The notes under the pieces are model-generated. The model searched no databases, was not told the origin of the DNA, and saw nothing but the letters and a program-made list of their open reading frames with translations. The position numbers and the translations under genes were made by a program. Source: an uncultured Chiayiivirga sp. (GTDB lineage: Bacteria > Pseudomonadota > Gammaproteobacteria > Xanthomonadales > Xanthomonadaceae). From it: a stretch of DNA of 64,000 bases. The stretch is from contig CAKSZJ010000016.1 in the NCBI GenBank assembly GCA_934525595.1, positions 8,172-72,171 of the forward strand, in the 5' to 3' direction. Positions within the stretch are counted from its first letter, which is position 1. Each line of letters starts with the position of its first letter. Positions 1-8,461 of this stretch are shown one piece after another.

Positions 1-2
1 GT

Positions 3-656
3 TCGGCCGGACAGCGCTGTTCGGCGACCCGCATCCTGTTCGTGCAGCGCGACATCGCCGACAAGGTCATCGCCATGCTCGCCGGGGCCATGGCGGAGCT
101 GAAGGTGGGTGACCCGGGCCTGCTTTCCACCGACGTGGGGCCGGTCATCGACGCCGACGCGCTCGCCATGCTCACCACCCACGCCGAGCGCATGGACGCG
201 GAGGCGCGCCCGATCGCCATCGTGGCCCCCGGCGAGGACACGGAGCACGGCAGCTTCTTCGCACCGCGCGCCTACGAGATCGACTCGCTGGATCGCCTGC
301 AGCGCGAAATCTTCGGCCCGGTCCTGCACGTGATCCGTTACGACGCCGAAAAGCTCGACGCGGTGATCGACGCCATCAACGCCACCGGCTACGGCCTCAC
401 GCTCGGCATCCACAGCCGCATCGACGAGACCGTGCAGAAGATTTCCAGCCGGGTTCGCGCGGGCAACTGCTACGTCAACCGCAACATGATCGGTGCGGTG
501 GTGGGCGTGCAGCCCTTCGGCGGCGAAGGGCTTTCCGGAACCGGCCCGAAGGCCGGCGGACCGCACTACCTGGCGCGTTTCTGCACCGAGCGCACGCTGA
601 CGGTCAACACCACGGCGGCGGGTGGCAACGCGTCGCTGCTGACGCTGGAGGATTGA
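3..656 (+). CDS. putA: Bifunctional proline dehydrogenase / P5C dehydrogenase PutA, C-terminal part
   Basis: This is the end of a gene that begins before the window; the reading frame is open from base 3. The visible 217 residues are the C-terminal part of an aldehyde dehydrogenase domain. The catalytic cysteine lies in GQRCSA within the first ten residues, and the frame continues through EIFGPVLHV and PFGGEGLSGTGPKAGGPHY. The last motif, with the closing LLTLED, is typical of PutA rather than of free-standing aldehyde dehydrogenases. PutA oxidises proline to glutamate in two steps at the membrane and often also represses its own gene; the proline dehydrogenase and any DNA-binding domain lie outside the window. 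The assignment to PutA over RocA is confident but rests on the tail only. Confidence 0.85.
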   Translation, partial: SAGQRCSATRILFVQRDIADKVIAMLAGAMAELKVGDPGLLSTDVGPVIDADALAMLTTHAERMDAEARPIAIVAPGEDTEHGSFFAPRAYEIDSLDRLQREIFGPVLHVIRYDAEKLDAVIDAINATGYGLTLGIHSRIDETVQKISSRVRAGNCYVNRNMIGAVVGVQPFGGEGLSGTGPKAGGPHYLARFCTERTLTVNTTAAGGNASLLTLED

Positions 657-746
657 GGCAGACGAAAACCCGCGAAAGCGCAAAACCAAGAACAACAGAA
701 GCCGCACGCAAGGCTGACCGGACGAGGTCAGCACCGCCCGCCGGAT

Positions 747-1586
747 TCACCGAATCAGGAAAAACCATCCCAGCACCGCCACGCCCAGCAGCACCCGGTA
801 CACGACAAAGGGCGCTGTGCCGATGCGGCGGATCACGCCAAGGAAGAAGCGGATCACGAACCAGCCCGAGACCGCGGAAATGAGCGTGCCCAGTGCCATG
901 TCTCCCAGCCCGGCGAGCGGCTCGCCGCGCGCCTCCCATGCGCCGTAGGCGGTGGCCAGGGCCATGACCGGGGTGGCCAGCAGGAAGGAATAGCGCGCCG
1001 CCTGCGCGCGGTCGAGCCCGAGAAACATGCCGGCGGTCATGGTCGCCCCCGAGCGCGAGGTGCCGGGCATCAGCGCCAGGGTCTGGGCGCAGCCAATCAG
1101 CAGCGCGCGACCGATCGAAAGGCGTCCCAGCGCCTCGCCCGCGCCTGCGGCTTCGGCCACCAGCGCGTGTCCGGCGCGCAGTGACCAGCGTTCGCCCAGC
1201 CAGAGCAGCAGTCCGAACACGATCAGGTTGGATGCGATCACGACCGGGTGGCGCAGCACCTGTGCACCCGCATCGCCCAGGAGCAGGCCCGCGATGCCCG
1301 CGGGGATCGTCGCCAGCGTGATGCCCAGCGCCAGGCGCTGGGTCGGGTTCAGCGGGCGGCCCGGTCGCCAGGCCAGGGTCTCCCGCACCAGTTCGGCGAT
1401 GTCGCGGCGAAAGTAGGCCAGGATGGCGATCAGGGTGCCGAAGTGGAGGGCCAGGTCGAAGCTCAGGCCCTGGTATCGCCATCCGAAAATTTCGCTGGCG
1501 AGCACCAGGTGCGCGGAGCTGGACACGGGCAGGAACTCGGTGAGGGCCTGCACCAGGGCGAGGATCAGAATCTGCAGGAAGTCCAT
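747..1586 (-). CDS. uppP: Undecaprenyl-diphosphatase UppP (BacA)
   Basis: The 279-residue polytopic membrane protein matches the usual length of UppP. It removes a phosphate from undecaprenyl diphosphate, regenerating the lipid carrier used for peptidoglycan and other surface polymers; overproduction gives bacitracin resistance in studied species. Two family motifs are visible: TEFLPVSSSAHLV near residue 20 (Glu-rich entry plus Ser and His) and PGTSRSGATM in the middle of the protein, which holds the catalytic-site arginine. The ATG lies at 1584-1586. It is the last gene of a minus-strand series that runs down from about 12 kb; the 76-base gap to the preceding gene leaves open whether it has its own promoter. 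Confidence 0.95.
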   Translation of the reverse strand: MDFLQILILALVQALTEFLPVSSSAHLVLASEIFGWRYQGLSFDLALHFGTLIAILAYFRRDIAELVRETLAWRPGRPLNPTQRLALGITLATIPAGIAGLLLGDAGAQVLRHPVVIASNLIVFGLLLWLGERWSLRAGHALVAEAAGAGEALGRLSIGRALLIGCAQTLALMPGTSRSGATMTAGMFLGLDRAQAARYSFLLATPVMALATAYGAWEARGEPLAGLGDMALGTLISAVSGWFVIRFFLGVIRRIGTAPFVVYRVLLGVAVLGWFFLIR

Positions 1587-1662
1587 CGGTATTCAGGGCG
1601 CTCGTACGGGCACCGGGGCGGCTGCTGCGCCGCCGCGGTGCGTGGATCGGGTCGGCAATGGG

Positions 1663-2292
1663 TCAGCCGAGCGCCGGGTTCAGGCTGTAGCTTCCGAAGA
1701 TCAGCGCCTCGTCGAGCACATGGCCCTGCATGGCGGCCAGCGCCTGCGCAGCGGTGAAGGGCTCGGGCAGGTCGAGCGTCGCCACGTCGAGCGCGAACAG
1801 GCGGAAGAAGTAGCGGTGCGCAATGGTGTCGTTGAAGGGCGGGCAGGGGCCGTCGTAGCCGTGGTATCGGCCGGCCATGTCGGCGTCGCCGGCGAACCAG
1901 CCGGTGTAATCGTTGAGTCCCTGACGCGCGCCGCCCGGGCCGGGCTGCGCCGGCTTGCCGCGCGCGACGACGCCGCGCCCGAGCGAGCCCGCCGCGATTT
2001 CCCGAATGCTGGCGGGAATGTCCACCATGATCCAGTGGGTGAATTCCACGCGCGGCAGATCCGCGGGAACGCTGCGGCCGGCCTGGTTCACGTCGTCGCC
2101 GCGCGAGGGTACGTCCGGATCGACGCACCACAGTGCGAACGAGGCGGTGCGGGCGGGCGCATCGTCCCAGGCCAGGTGCGGATTGTGGTTGTCCGACAGC
2201 GCGATCGGGCTGGCCGCGTCGCCGCGCCGTCCGAAGGCGAACTGCGCGGGAATCGCACCGCGGTGGGAAAAGCTCTGGCTGGAAATCTTCAT
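1663..2292 (-). CDS. YbhB/YbcL-family PEBP-like protein
   Basis: About 209 residues of the phosphatidylethanolamine-binding protein fold, bacterial YbhB/YbcL group. Visible hallmarks are CVDPDVPS and HWIMVDIP in the first half, which build the ligand pocket, and GRYHGYDGPCPPFND followed by HRYFFRLFALD, the most conserved block of the family. The bacterial proteins have no firmly established biochemical role; YbcL of uropathogenic E. coli affects host neutrophils. I start at the ATG giving MKISSQSFSH because it aligns with the usual family start; an upstream in-frame ATG at 2322 would add ten residues. No signal peptide is evident, so it is probably cytoplasmic. Confidence 0.88.
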   Translation of the reverse strand: MKISSQSFSHRGAIPAQFAFGRRGDAASPIALSDNHNPHLAWDDAPARTASFALWCVDPDVPSRGDDVNQAGRSVPADLPRVEFTHWIMVDIPASIREIAAGSLGRGVVARGKPAQPGPGGARQGLNDYTGWFAGDADMAGRYHGYDGPCPPFNDTIAHRYFFRLFALDVATLDLPEPFTAAQALAAMQGHVLDEALIFGSYSLNPALG

Positions 2293-2358
2293 CGCAGCGT
2301 CTCGGGCAAGGAACTGGCGCATAGGGTATCGGAAGCCGCACGCAGCGCGGCACGCGCA

Positions 2359-3360
2359 TCAGTCGGCGGGGCAGGCGTCTTCCAGCCGCGCGGCGATCCA
2401 TGTCTCGGCCAGGCCGTTGAGGCGCAGGTCGGCGATGAAGCCGCAGTGCCCGCCCCAGGGCGCGATCTCGAGTCGCGCCTGCGGCGGCAGCGACAGCGTT
2501 CGGAAGTCCTCGACCGGGATGATGGGGTCGTCCTCGGCGGTGAGGATGCTGGCCGGCACCTGCAATCCGGCAAGGCGTTCGCCGGCGATGGAGTATCCGT
2601 CGAAGTAGGCATCGAGCGAGTCGAAGTCGGTGTAGCGCTCGACCAGCGCGCGGGTGAGACCGCGCACCCCGGCGCGCAGCTCGGAGCGGCTGAACTGGAA
2701 GGCCTCGGGGAAGGTGGCCTGCTTGCGCCGCAGCGAACGGCCCCACTTGTGCATGAAGTAGCGCTGGTAGAACCAGGGCGCGGTCTCGATCGCCTCCAGC
2801 CCGGCCTTCGGGCTGATCACCGGGCAGACCGCTGCAGCGTGCCGCAGGCCGATGCCGGCGCCGGGTGCGCGCAGGGCCACGCGCAGCGCGAAGTTGCCGC
2901 CCAGCGAATAGCCGGCAATGCACAGCGCGCGATGCGGTACGCGACGTGCCAGATCGCCCACGGCGCCGACCACCTCGTCGATCCGGCAGGAGTGGAAGAG
3001 GTCGCGGTTGAGCGCGTGGGTGTCGCCATGGTCGCGCAGGTGCAGCCGGAACGCGTCGAAGCCGGCGTCCAGCAGGCGCGCCCCGGTGGCGAGGATGTAG
3101 TTGGAGTTGGCCGAGCCTTCCCAGCCGTGCACCAGGACGACCAGCCCGCGCGCCTGCGCACGGCGCGTCTGGCGGGTGAGGAAGCCCTGCAGGCGCACGC
3201 CTCCGCCGCTGTCGAGGATCAGCTCCTGCGCCCTTGCGATCAGATCGGCCGCCACCCGTCGCGTGGATATCCCGCGAAGCCGGCTGCTGGCCAGGATCGA
3301 CTGCACATGGGCATTGCGCAGCGGTGCAGGCGGGCGGAATCGGGCGGGATCCGGGCTCAC
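2359..3360 (-). CDS. YheT-family alpha/beta hydrolase
   Basis: A 333-residue alpha/beta-hydrolase of the YheT group (putative esterase/acyltransferase-like, COG0429). The N-terminal PPAPLRNAHVQSI is the family's characteristic opening. LVHGWEGS forms the oxyanion region, GYSLGGNFAL (Ser about 152) is the nucleophile elbow, and EDDPIIPVE and WGGHCGF supply the candidate acid and histidine. The physiological substrate is unknown for most members. The start codon is GTG at 3358-3360 and overlaps the stop of the upstream acyltransferase gene by four bases (GTGA), so the two are very likely translated together. This pairing suggests a lipid-related role, which is inference. Confidence 0.88.
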   Translation of the reverse strand: MSPDPARFRPPAPLRNAHVQSILASSRLRGISTRRVAADLIARAQELILDSGGGVRLQGFLTRQTRRAQARGLVVLVHGWEGSANSNYILATGARLLDAGFDAFRLHLRDHGDTHALNRDLFHSCRIDEVVGAVGDLARRVPHRALCIAGYSLGGNFALRVALRAPGAGIGLRHAAAVCPVISPKAGLEAIETAPWFYQRYFMHKWGRSLRRKQATFPEAFQFSRSELRAGVRGLTRALVERYTDFDSLDAYFDGYSIAGERLAGLQVPASILTAEDDPIIPVEDFRTLSLPPQARLEIAPWGGHCGFIADLRLNGLAETWIAARLEDACPAD

Positions 3361-4160
3361 GACGCCAGTGCCGCGACGATGGATTCGCGCGCGCGCTCGG
3401 CCACCTGGCGGCGGCCTTCATTGCCCGGAAGAATCGCCGGCAGGAAGTGCGCTTCGGCCACCCGCGACGGCTCGCCCAGCAGGCGCAGGAAGTTCTGCAG
3501 GAAGTTCTCGCCCGGCGCGAAGGCCACCACGGTCTGGGCGCTGCCGCCGCTGCCGTAGCGCAGCGCCACCGGCTGCACGGGAACCTGCGCCTGGAAGGCG
3601 GCCTGGAAGATGCGCGCGTGGAAGGTTCGCACTGCGTCGCCGCCGCTGGTGCCGCCTTCGGGAAAGGCGCCCACCGCCTGACCCGAACCGAGCCGGCTTG
3701 CCATCAGATCGAGCACGCTCGACAGCGAGGCGTTGCTGCCGCGCTCGTGGTAGATCGTGCCGGCGCGCCTTGCCAGCCAGCCGACCAGCGGCCAGCGGCT
3801 TATCTCGGATTTGGCCACGAATCCGACCACGCGCTGGCTGTGCACCAGCTCGATGTCGATCCAGGAAACGTGGTTGGCCACCAGCAGGTGCGCTTCGCGC
3901 AGCGGCTGGCCCACGCGCCGGACGCGCATGCCGAAGATGCGCATCAGCGTGCCCGACCACCAGCGGATGGCGTGGTGGTCCACGCGTTCGCCGTTCCACG
4001 TCCAGCGTGCGGTGAACCGATTGATGGCAAGCAGGGTCAGCGGCAGCCCCAGCGCCAGGTGCAGGACGAAAAGCGGAATCCGGACGGCGTAGCGCAGCGG
4101 GCGCAGCAGAGGCTCACCCGGCGCGGCAGGGATGCGTGATGGTGGTGGAGAGGGGGACAT
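3357..4160 (-). CDS. 1-acyl-sn-glycerol-3-phosphate acyltransferase-like protein (PlsC family)
   Basis: A 267-residue membrane-associated acyltransferase. A hydrophobic stretch near residues 28-48 precedes the catalytic motif NHVSWID (HX4D, His about 97). Further motifs are FPEGGTSGG, which in this family contacts the phosphate, and a proline-containing block near residue 190. PlsC enzymes acylate lysophosphatidate to phosphatidate; related paralogues acylate ornithine or other lysolipids, so the exact acceptor is not certain. The gene is translationally coupled to the YheT-like hydrolase downstream and follows the hotdog thioesterase gene after 96 bases. Confidence 0.85.
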   Translation of the reverse strand: MSPSPPPSRIPAAPGEPLLRPLRYAVRIPLFVLHLALGLPLTLLAINRFTARWTWNGERVDHHAIRWWSGTLMRIFGMRVRRVGQPLREAHLLVANHVSWIDIELVHSQRVVGFVAKSEISRWPLVGWLARRAGTIYHERGSNASLSSVLDLMASRLGSGQAVGAFPEGGTSGGDAVRTFHARIFQAAFQAQVPVQPVALRYGSGGSAQTVVAFAPGENFLQNFLRLLGEPSRVAEAHFLPAILPGNEGRRQVAERARESIVAALAS

Positions 4161-4256
4161 CGGGTGACAGGCCGGTTCGGTGCGTGGAGTCTATCCAAAG
4201 GCCGGCGGCGAGTTCGCCCGGAGCGCGCTTCGGATCCGCGCCGGGTTGGCCTGCGT

Positions 4257-4691
4257 TCAAGCAGCGCGGCGTGGCACTACCGCCAGGGTCAGGCGCGATA
4301 CGCAGACCAGCCGGCCCGCTTCGTCTTCGATGCGGATATCCCATACTTGCGTATTGCGGCCCAGGTGCAGCGGACGCGCCGTGCCGGTCACCGTGCCCGT
4401 AGTGACCGATCGGATGTGGTTGGCCGAGATCTCCAGACCCACGGCCATCGACACGTCGTTGTCCAGGCAGAGGTTGCCGGCGAGGCTGCCGAGCGTCTCG
4501 GCCAGCGCCACCGATGCGCCACCGTGCAGCAGGCCGAAGGGCTGGTGGGTACGGCGATCGACCGGCATCGTGCCGCGCAGGAAATCCTCGCCCTGTTCGG
4601 TGATCGTGATGCCAAGGTGCTCCACCAGCGAATCGGCACCGCTGGCGTTGATTCCCGCCAGCGGCGGATGTCGCGTGAAGATGCCGGCCAT
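4257..4691 (-). CDS. Hotdog-fold acyl-CoA thioesterase (PaaI/YdiI-like)
   Basis: A 144-residue single hotdog domain of the PaaI/YdiI/DUF4442-like thioesterase group. The diagnostic block is QPFGLLHGGASVALAETLGS (about residues 50-69), in which the HGG turn and the following Glu form the active site of YdiI-type 1,4-dihydroxy-2-naphthoyl-CoA and related thioesterases. The C-terminal NTQVWDIRIEDEAGRLVCVS is also typical. Substrate cannot be told from sequence; hydrolysis of an aryl- or acyl-CoA is the safe call. The start at 4691 shares one base (TGATG) with the stop of the upstream DUF1232 gene, indicating coupled translation. Confidence 0.88.
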   Translation of the reverse strand: MAGIFTRHPPLAGINASGADSLVEHLGITITEQGEDFLRGTMPVDRRTHQPFGLLHGGASVALAETLGSLAGNLCLDNDVSMAVGLEISANHIRSVTTGTVTGTARPLHLGRNTQVWDIRIEDEAGRLVCVSRLTLAVVPRRAA

Positions 4692-5305
4692 CAGCGCATC
4701 CTGAAGATGCTGGGGCGCCAGCTGCGGCTCAGGTAGGTCTTGCCGCTGGAGTAGCCGCTGGAGCTGCCGTAGCCCACGCCGAAGTCGCGCTCGCGGCGCA
4801 TGTGCATGCGGTTCTGCAGCTCTTCGCGGCGTGCGTCCAGCCAGTCGCAGCGCCCGACCTTGGCAGGGTCCAGCCCGAGGCGGACGGCCTCGCTTTCGCG
4901 GAAATCGCAGAAATCGTCGTAGGCATCCAGCTCGTGCTTGAGGTCGCGCACGCACAGCTCGATCATGATCGCGTCGTCAAGGTAGCCCAGCACGGGTGCC
5001 GAGTCGGGGATCACGTCGGCGGGGTCGACGAAATAGACCAGCGCCGCGAGCACGCGCTTGCGGTCTTCCTCGTCGAGCGCCCAGCCCTCGTCGCGCAGCA
5101 TGGCGATCATGTTGTCGAGCCTGGCCAGGCGCTGCTGGACGAAGTCCGGCACCCTGGCCTTGAGCGCACCCTCCAGCATCTGCGTGGATGCGGCGATGAT
5201 CTCGTCGGCGCTCTTGCTTTCGGCCGCGGCCGTGGCGCTGCGCTGGGCGGAAACGAAGTGCTCGAGATCCTGATCGCTCAGTTCGAACGAAATGCTCAGA
5301 GGCAT
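4691..5305 (-). CDS. YkvA-like DUF1232 domain protein
   Basis: About 204 residues. The central segment RKRVLAALVYFVDPADVIPD followed by PVLGYLDDAIMI is the DUF1232 (YkvA) signature, a short amphipathic/membrane-associated hairpin with a conserved Asp-Pro-Asp pattern. The N-terminal half is helical and acidic. The C-terminal end is rich in Arg, Met and a Gly/Ser/Tyr stretch (GYGSSSGYSSG) that looks disordered. The function of the family is not established. I start at MPLSISFELS (ATG at 5303-5305), since upstream sequence in this frame looks non-coding. It is coupled to the thioesterase gene. Confidence 0.8.
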   Translation of the reverse strand: MPLSISFELSDQDLEHFVSAQRSATAAAESKSADEIIAASTQMLEGALKARVPDFVQQRLARLDNMIAMLRDEGWALDEEDRKRVLAALVYFVDPADVIPDSAPVLGYLDDAIMIELCVRDLKHELDAYDDFCDFRESEAVRLGLDPAKVGRCDWLDARREELQNRMHMRRERDFGVGYGSSSGYSSGKTYLSRSWRPSIFRMR

Positions 5306-5498
5306 GGCCTGACCTTCAAGATGACCGGGAAGGCGGCAGCCTAGCGAAGCGCCGGCGGAGGCGTCAATCGGAAGCCGTGCGGGGGGAATGACCGGGACGG
5401 AACAGGGGCATGCGGTCGGCCGTCGGCCCCTGCGGCTGTTTCCGGAGCAGATGGATGGTGCCGCTGCGCGGACTTTGGCGCTGCCGATGCACGATCCA

Positions 5499-7400
5499 TC
5501 AGAGGATCGGGGCCAGACCGGCGCCGAAGGCGGTGAGGATGCGCGTGTAGATAGATTTGAGCGGCACCTGCACCTGGGGGAAGTCGCCGACGGGTTCGTA
5601 GCAGTCGATGAATCCCGGATCGTCGCGCGCAACGGGGGCGCAGCCGGGTTTCATCTCCCAGCTGGTGGCGTAGCGGAACGGCCAGATGTCGAACAGGGGC
5701 AGCGCCTCGAAGACCTTTCCCAGGCTGTAATTGAGCCCGGACAGCACCACCGGCCGGGGGCGCGGCGCGATCACCCAGGCGTTCTCCGGCGCGGTGTCGG
5801 CGAGGATTTCCGCCGCCAGCTCCCCGGCGAATCCGGAGTCGTGCACGATCACCACGCTTTCGGTGTTGAGCCGGTCCGAGCGCGGATCGAAGTTGTGCGT
5901 GCCGACGAGCCCGATGCGATCGTCGATCACGATCGACTTGGCGTGGATGCCCATGCGCATGCCCTCGCGCGCCAGCGGCACACGGCCGCTTAGCGCGCTG
6001 CCGCGCGAGCCGCCGGCGGCCGAGCCCTGGGCGCTGGAGCCGAAGGCGCGACGCGACTCGGTGGCGCGCTCGCCGAGCGCGGGACGCGAGGGTTCCCGTG
6101 CGTCCGGCGACGCGGCCAGCGCATCCAGCGGCGCGCTGCCGGGGAATGGCTTGTACTCGTGGATGTGCAACCCGAACTCCCGCAAATAGCGGCGCTTGTA
6201 CTTGTGCGAGAGCGCGTAGACCGGGAAGGCATCGGTCGAGGCGAGGCTGTTGGTGGAGACGATGAGGCGCGGCGGATGCTCGCGCGCGTGCAGCGCGCGC
6301 AGGCTGCGCTGCGCGGTGCGCGAGAACACCAGATACGGCGTCTGCAGTACGAGACGCTCCTGCGCGCCGTCGAACAGTGCCAGCAGCTCGCCCGACAGGT
6401 CGCGCTCGCTCGGATCGTTGCGCTCCAGGGTCTTGTTGGGCAGGTCCGAGACGAACTCGACCTCGCCCACCGTGCGGGTGCGGGCGAGCAGGCGCTCGGC
6501 GATCACGTCCGGGTTGCCGGCCGCGCGCGACATGGCTGCGACCCGCTCGGGCGCATGCGCCGGAGGAATCAACGTGTCCGGGTCCAGCGGGCGGCCGCGC
6601 TCCAGGCCCCGCAGACGGCGGCGCACGTCGTGCAGCGCGGCGGCCGGTACGGCGCGCGGATGACGCCAGAAACGGCTGAAGGATTCCTGCATCTGTGCCG
6701 CGGCGGGACCGGCGACGAGGATGTCGCGGTCGCGGTAGTTGAATGCCGGATCCCAGTCGAAATAGCGGTCCTGGTAGTTGCGCCCGCCGGTGATGCCGAT
6801 GATGCCGTCGGCCAGCAGCAGCTTGTTGTGCATCCGCTGGTTGAAGCGGGTGAAGCAGCACAGGATGCCGGCGGCGAATTCGAGCGGTCCGGTACGGGCC
6901 TTGCCGAAGGTGGGGTTGTAGAGGCGCAGCTCGAAATTGACGTGCGCGCTGGCCAGCGCGGCAACCAGCTCCACATCGTCGACGCTGTAGAGCTGGTCGA
7001 GCAGAATCCTCACCCGGACGCCGCGTCGCGCCGCGGCCAGCAATTCGTTGAGGATGAGGAATCCGGAGTCGTCCTGGGCGTAGATGAAGCTCTGCACGTC
7101 GAGCCGGACGCGCGCGGCCCGGATCAGGTTGAGGCGCGCCAGAAGCGCATCCTCGCCGCTTTCCAGCAAGGTGACCCGGTGGGTCGGCGCCTCGGGCCGG
7201 CTGTGCGCCATCGCCGTTTCGGCCATGGAATACAGCGCCGATGCCTGCGCACAGCGGTCCGGCAGGCCGCAGGTGGTGGAGGTGTCCTGCAGCGCACGCG
7301 CATCCGCGCGCGCCGCGCGGATGTCCTTGCGGCTGGGCATGCAGGCGGTGAGCATCAGCGCCAGCAGGGCCAGCGCGATCAGGTGCGGTGCGCGGCTCAT
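5499..7400 (-). CDS. Phospholipase D-type lipoprotein, cardiolipin synthase C-like
   Basis: A 633-residue protein with two phospholipase D HKD motifs: MHNKLLLADG (His about 191) and GIHAKSIVIDD (His about 486), followed by GTHNFDPRS. The N-terminus is a lipoprotein signal with lipobox LTAC (Cys about 20), so the enzyme is probably anchored in the envelope. The domain layout matches ClsC/YmdC-like cardiolipin synthases, which join phosphatidylglycerol with another phospholipid, but closely related PLD proteins have other activities. A low-complexity Ser/Ala/Gly/Arg stretch (about residues 445-475) interrupts the second half just before the second HKD motif and may be a flexible insertion. The start overlaps the stop of the YceI gene by four bases. 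Confidence 0.87.
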   Translation of the reverse strand: MSRAPHLIALALLALMLTACMPSRKDIRAARADARALQDTSTTCGLPDRCAQASALYSMAETAMAHSRPEAPTHRVTLLESGEDALLARLNLIRAARVRLDVQSFIYAQDDSGFLILNELLAAARRGVRVRILLDQLYSVDDVELVAALASAHVNFELRLYNPTFGKARTGPLEFAAGILCCFTRFNQRMHNKLLLADGIIGITGGRNYQDRYFDWDPAFNYRDRDILVAGPAAAQMQESFSRFWRHPRAVPAAALHDVRRRLRGLERGRPLDPDTLIPPAHAPERVAAMSRAAGNPDVIAERLLARTRTVGEVEFVSDLPNKTLERNDPSERDLSGELLALFDGAQERLVLQTPYLVFSRTAQRSLRALHAREHPPRLIVSTNSLASTDAFPVYALSHKYKRRYLREFGLHIHEYKPFPGSAPLDALAASPDAREPSRPALGERATESRRAFGSSAQGSAAGGSRGSALSGRVPLAREGMRMGIHAKSIVIDDRIGLVGTHNFDPRSDRLNTESVVIVHDSGFAGELAAEILADTAPENAWVIAPRPRPVVLSGLNYSLGKVFEALPLFDIWPFRYATSWEMKPGCAPVARDDPGFIDCYEPVGDFPQVQVPLKSIYTRILTAFGAGLAPIL

Positions 7401-7966
7401 CGTCCCGCGTCCGGCGGCAGCGCCTGGTCCAGCATCACCTCGAAGCTCAGCGTCACGCTGTCGCCCAGCGAGAGGCGCCGTGCGTCCATGGCAAAGGCGC
7501 TGCGGCTGACCGCGCCCTCCGCCCGGATCGGACACTCCGTTCCGAAGGCGACGCACTGGGCGGGCTCCAGGGTGAAGCCGATCTGGCGGGTGACGCCGCG
7601 CAGCGTGGCGAGCCCTTCGATCGTCCCGCCCTGGCGCAGCTGGCTGATGGGGAAAGGATCGGAGCGGAAGCGGATCCACGGATGGCGTTCGACGTCGAAG
7701 AACTCGGGCGACTGTGCCCAGGCCACCCACGCGGCGCGTCCCATCTGCAGGGCGCGCACGTCGATGCGTACATCGACCGCGATCGTGTCCTGGTCGCGCA
7801 CCATCACGCCCTCCAGGATCGGAAAGTGTCCCTGGATGCGCTTGAGCCAGACCGGACGCAGGCTGAAGCTCGCGCTGGCGCGTTCCGTATCGATGGACCA
7901 GGTCTGCGCGGACACGTCGGGCCAGGGCAGTGAGAGGAGCAGTGCGGGAAACCAGGACCAGCGCAT
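7397..7966 (-). CDS. YceI-family periplasmic protein
   Basis: A 189-residue protein with an N-terminal signal peptide (hydrophobic residues 4-15, likely cleavage near VSA-Q) and one YceI-like domain. The pattern WSIDTERASASFSLR at the start of the domain, FDVERHPWIRFRSD in the middle and GTIEGLATLRGVTRQIGF are typical of YceI, a lipocalin-like beta barrel that binds isoprenoid or similar amphiphilic ligands. It is exported to the periplasm. The downstream PLD lipoprotein gene overlaps it by four bases, so the two products may work at the same membrane site; this last point is inference. Confidence 0.88.
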   Translation of the reverse strand: MRWSWFPALLLSLPWPDVSAQTWSIDTERASASFSLRPVWLKRIQGHFPILEGVMVRDQDTIAVDVRIDVRALQMGRAAWVAWAQSPEFFDVERHPWIRFRSDPFPISQLRQGGTIEGLATLRGVTRQIGFTLEPAQCVAFGTECPIRAEGAVSRSAFAMDARRLSLGDSVTLSFEVMLDQALPPDAGR

Positions 7967-7973
7967 CGCGTGG

Positions 7974-8453
7974 TCAGGGAGACCAGAACGCGTCCAGTCG
8001 CGCGGTGCCGGGTTCGAGCGCCGCCTCCGCTGGCAGGTCCAGCACGGCGATGCCTGCGGGCGGCATGCCCCGGTATTCGCCGGAACGCCCGGTGCACAGC
8101 AGGGCGACGAGCTGCTCCAGCCCCGGGTTGTGTCCCACCAGCAGGACGGGCGCGGCGTCGTGTTCGTCCAGGATTTCGATCAGCTCGCCGGCGCTGGCCT
8201 CGTAGATGCGCGGGTCGTGGCGGGTGTCGGCGTAGCCGATCTGTGCCATCACGCGCTCGGCGGTCTGGCGGGCGCGCAGCGCGGGCGAGCACAGCACGCG
8301 TGCAAACGGCGCGTGGGTGGCGAGGAACGCCGCGGCCGCGTCGGCTTCCGCCTCGCCGGTGCCCGACAGCGGACGGTCCCTGTCGGCCTGCACGGGACCG
8401 GCCGGCAGCGCGTGTGCGTGACGCAGGAGGATCAGTCGGCGTTCCAGTTTCAT
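7974..8453 (-). CDS. sixA: SixA-like phosphohistidine phosphatase
   Basis: A 159-residue histidine phosphatase of the SixA type. The catalytic RHA motif (LILLRHAHA) is at the N-terminus and LLVGHNPGLEQL supplies the second catalytic histidine in the second half. VLCSPALRARQTAERV is the usual phosphate-pocket block. SixA removes phosphate from phosphohistidine in phosphorelay or PTS proteins. Two in-frame ATGs compete: MKLERR at 8453, which fits the family start, and MRPAMKL at 8465, which overlaps the upstream protease stop by four bases (ATGA) and would allow coupled translation. The YceI gene follows after seven bases. Confidence 0.87.
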   Translation of the reverse strand: MKLERRLILLRHAHALPAGPVQADRDRPLSGTGEAEADAAAAFLATHAPFARVLCSPALRARQTAERVMAQIGYADTRHDPRIYEASAGELIEILDEHDAAPVLLVGHNPGLEQLVALLCTGRSGEYRGMPPAGIAVLDLPAEAALEPGTARLDAFWSP

Positions 8454-8461
8454 GGCGGGTC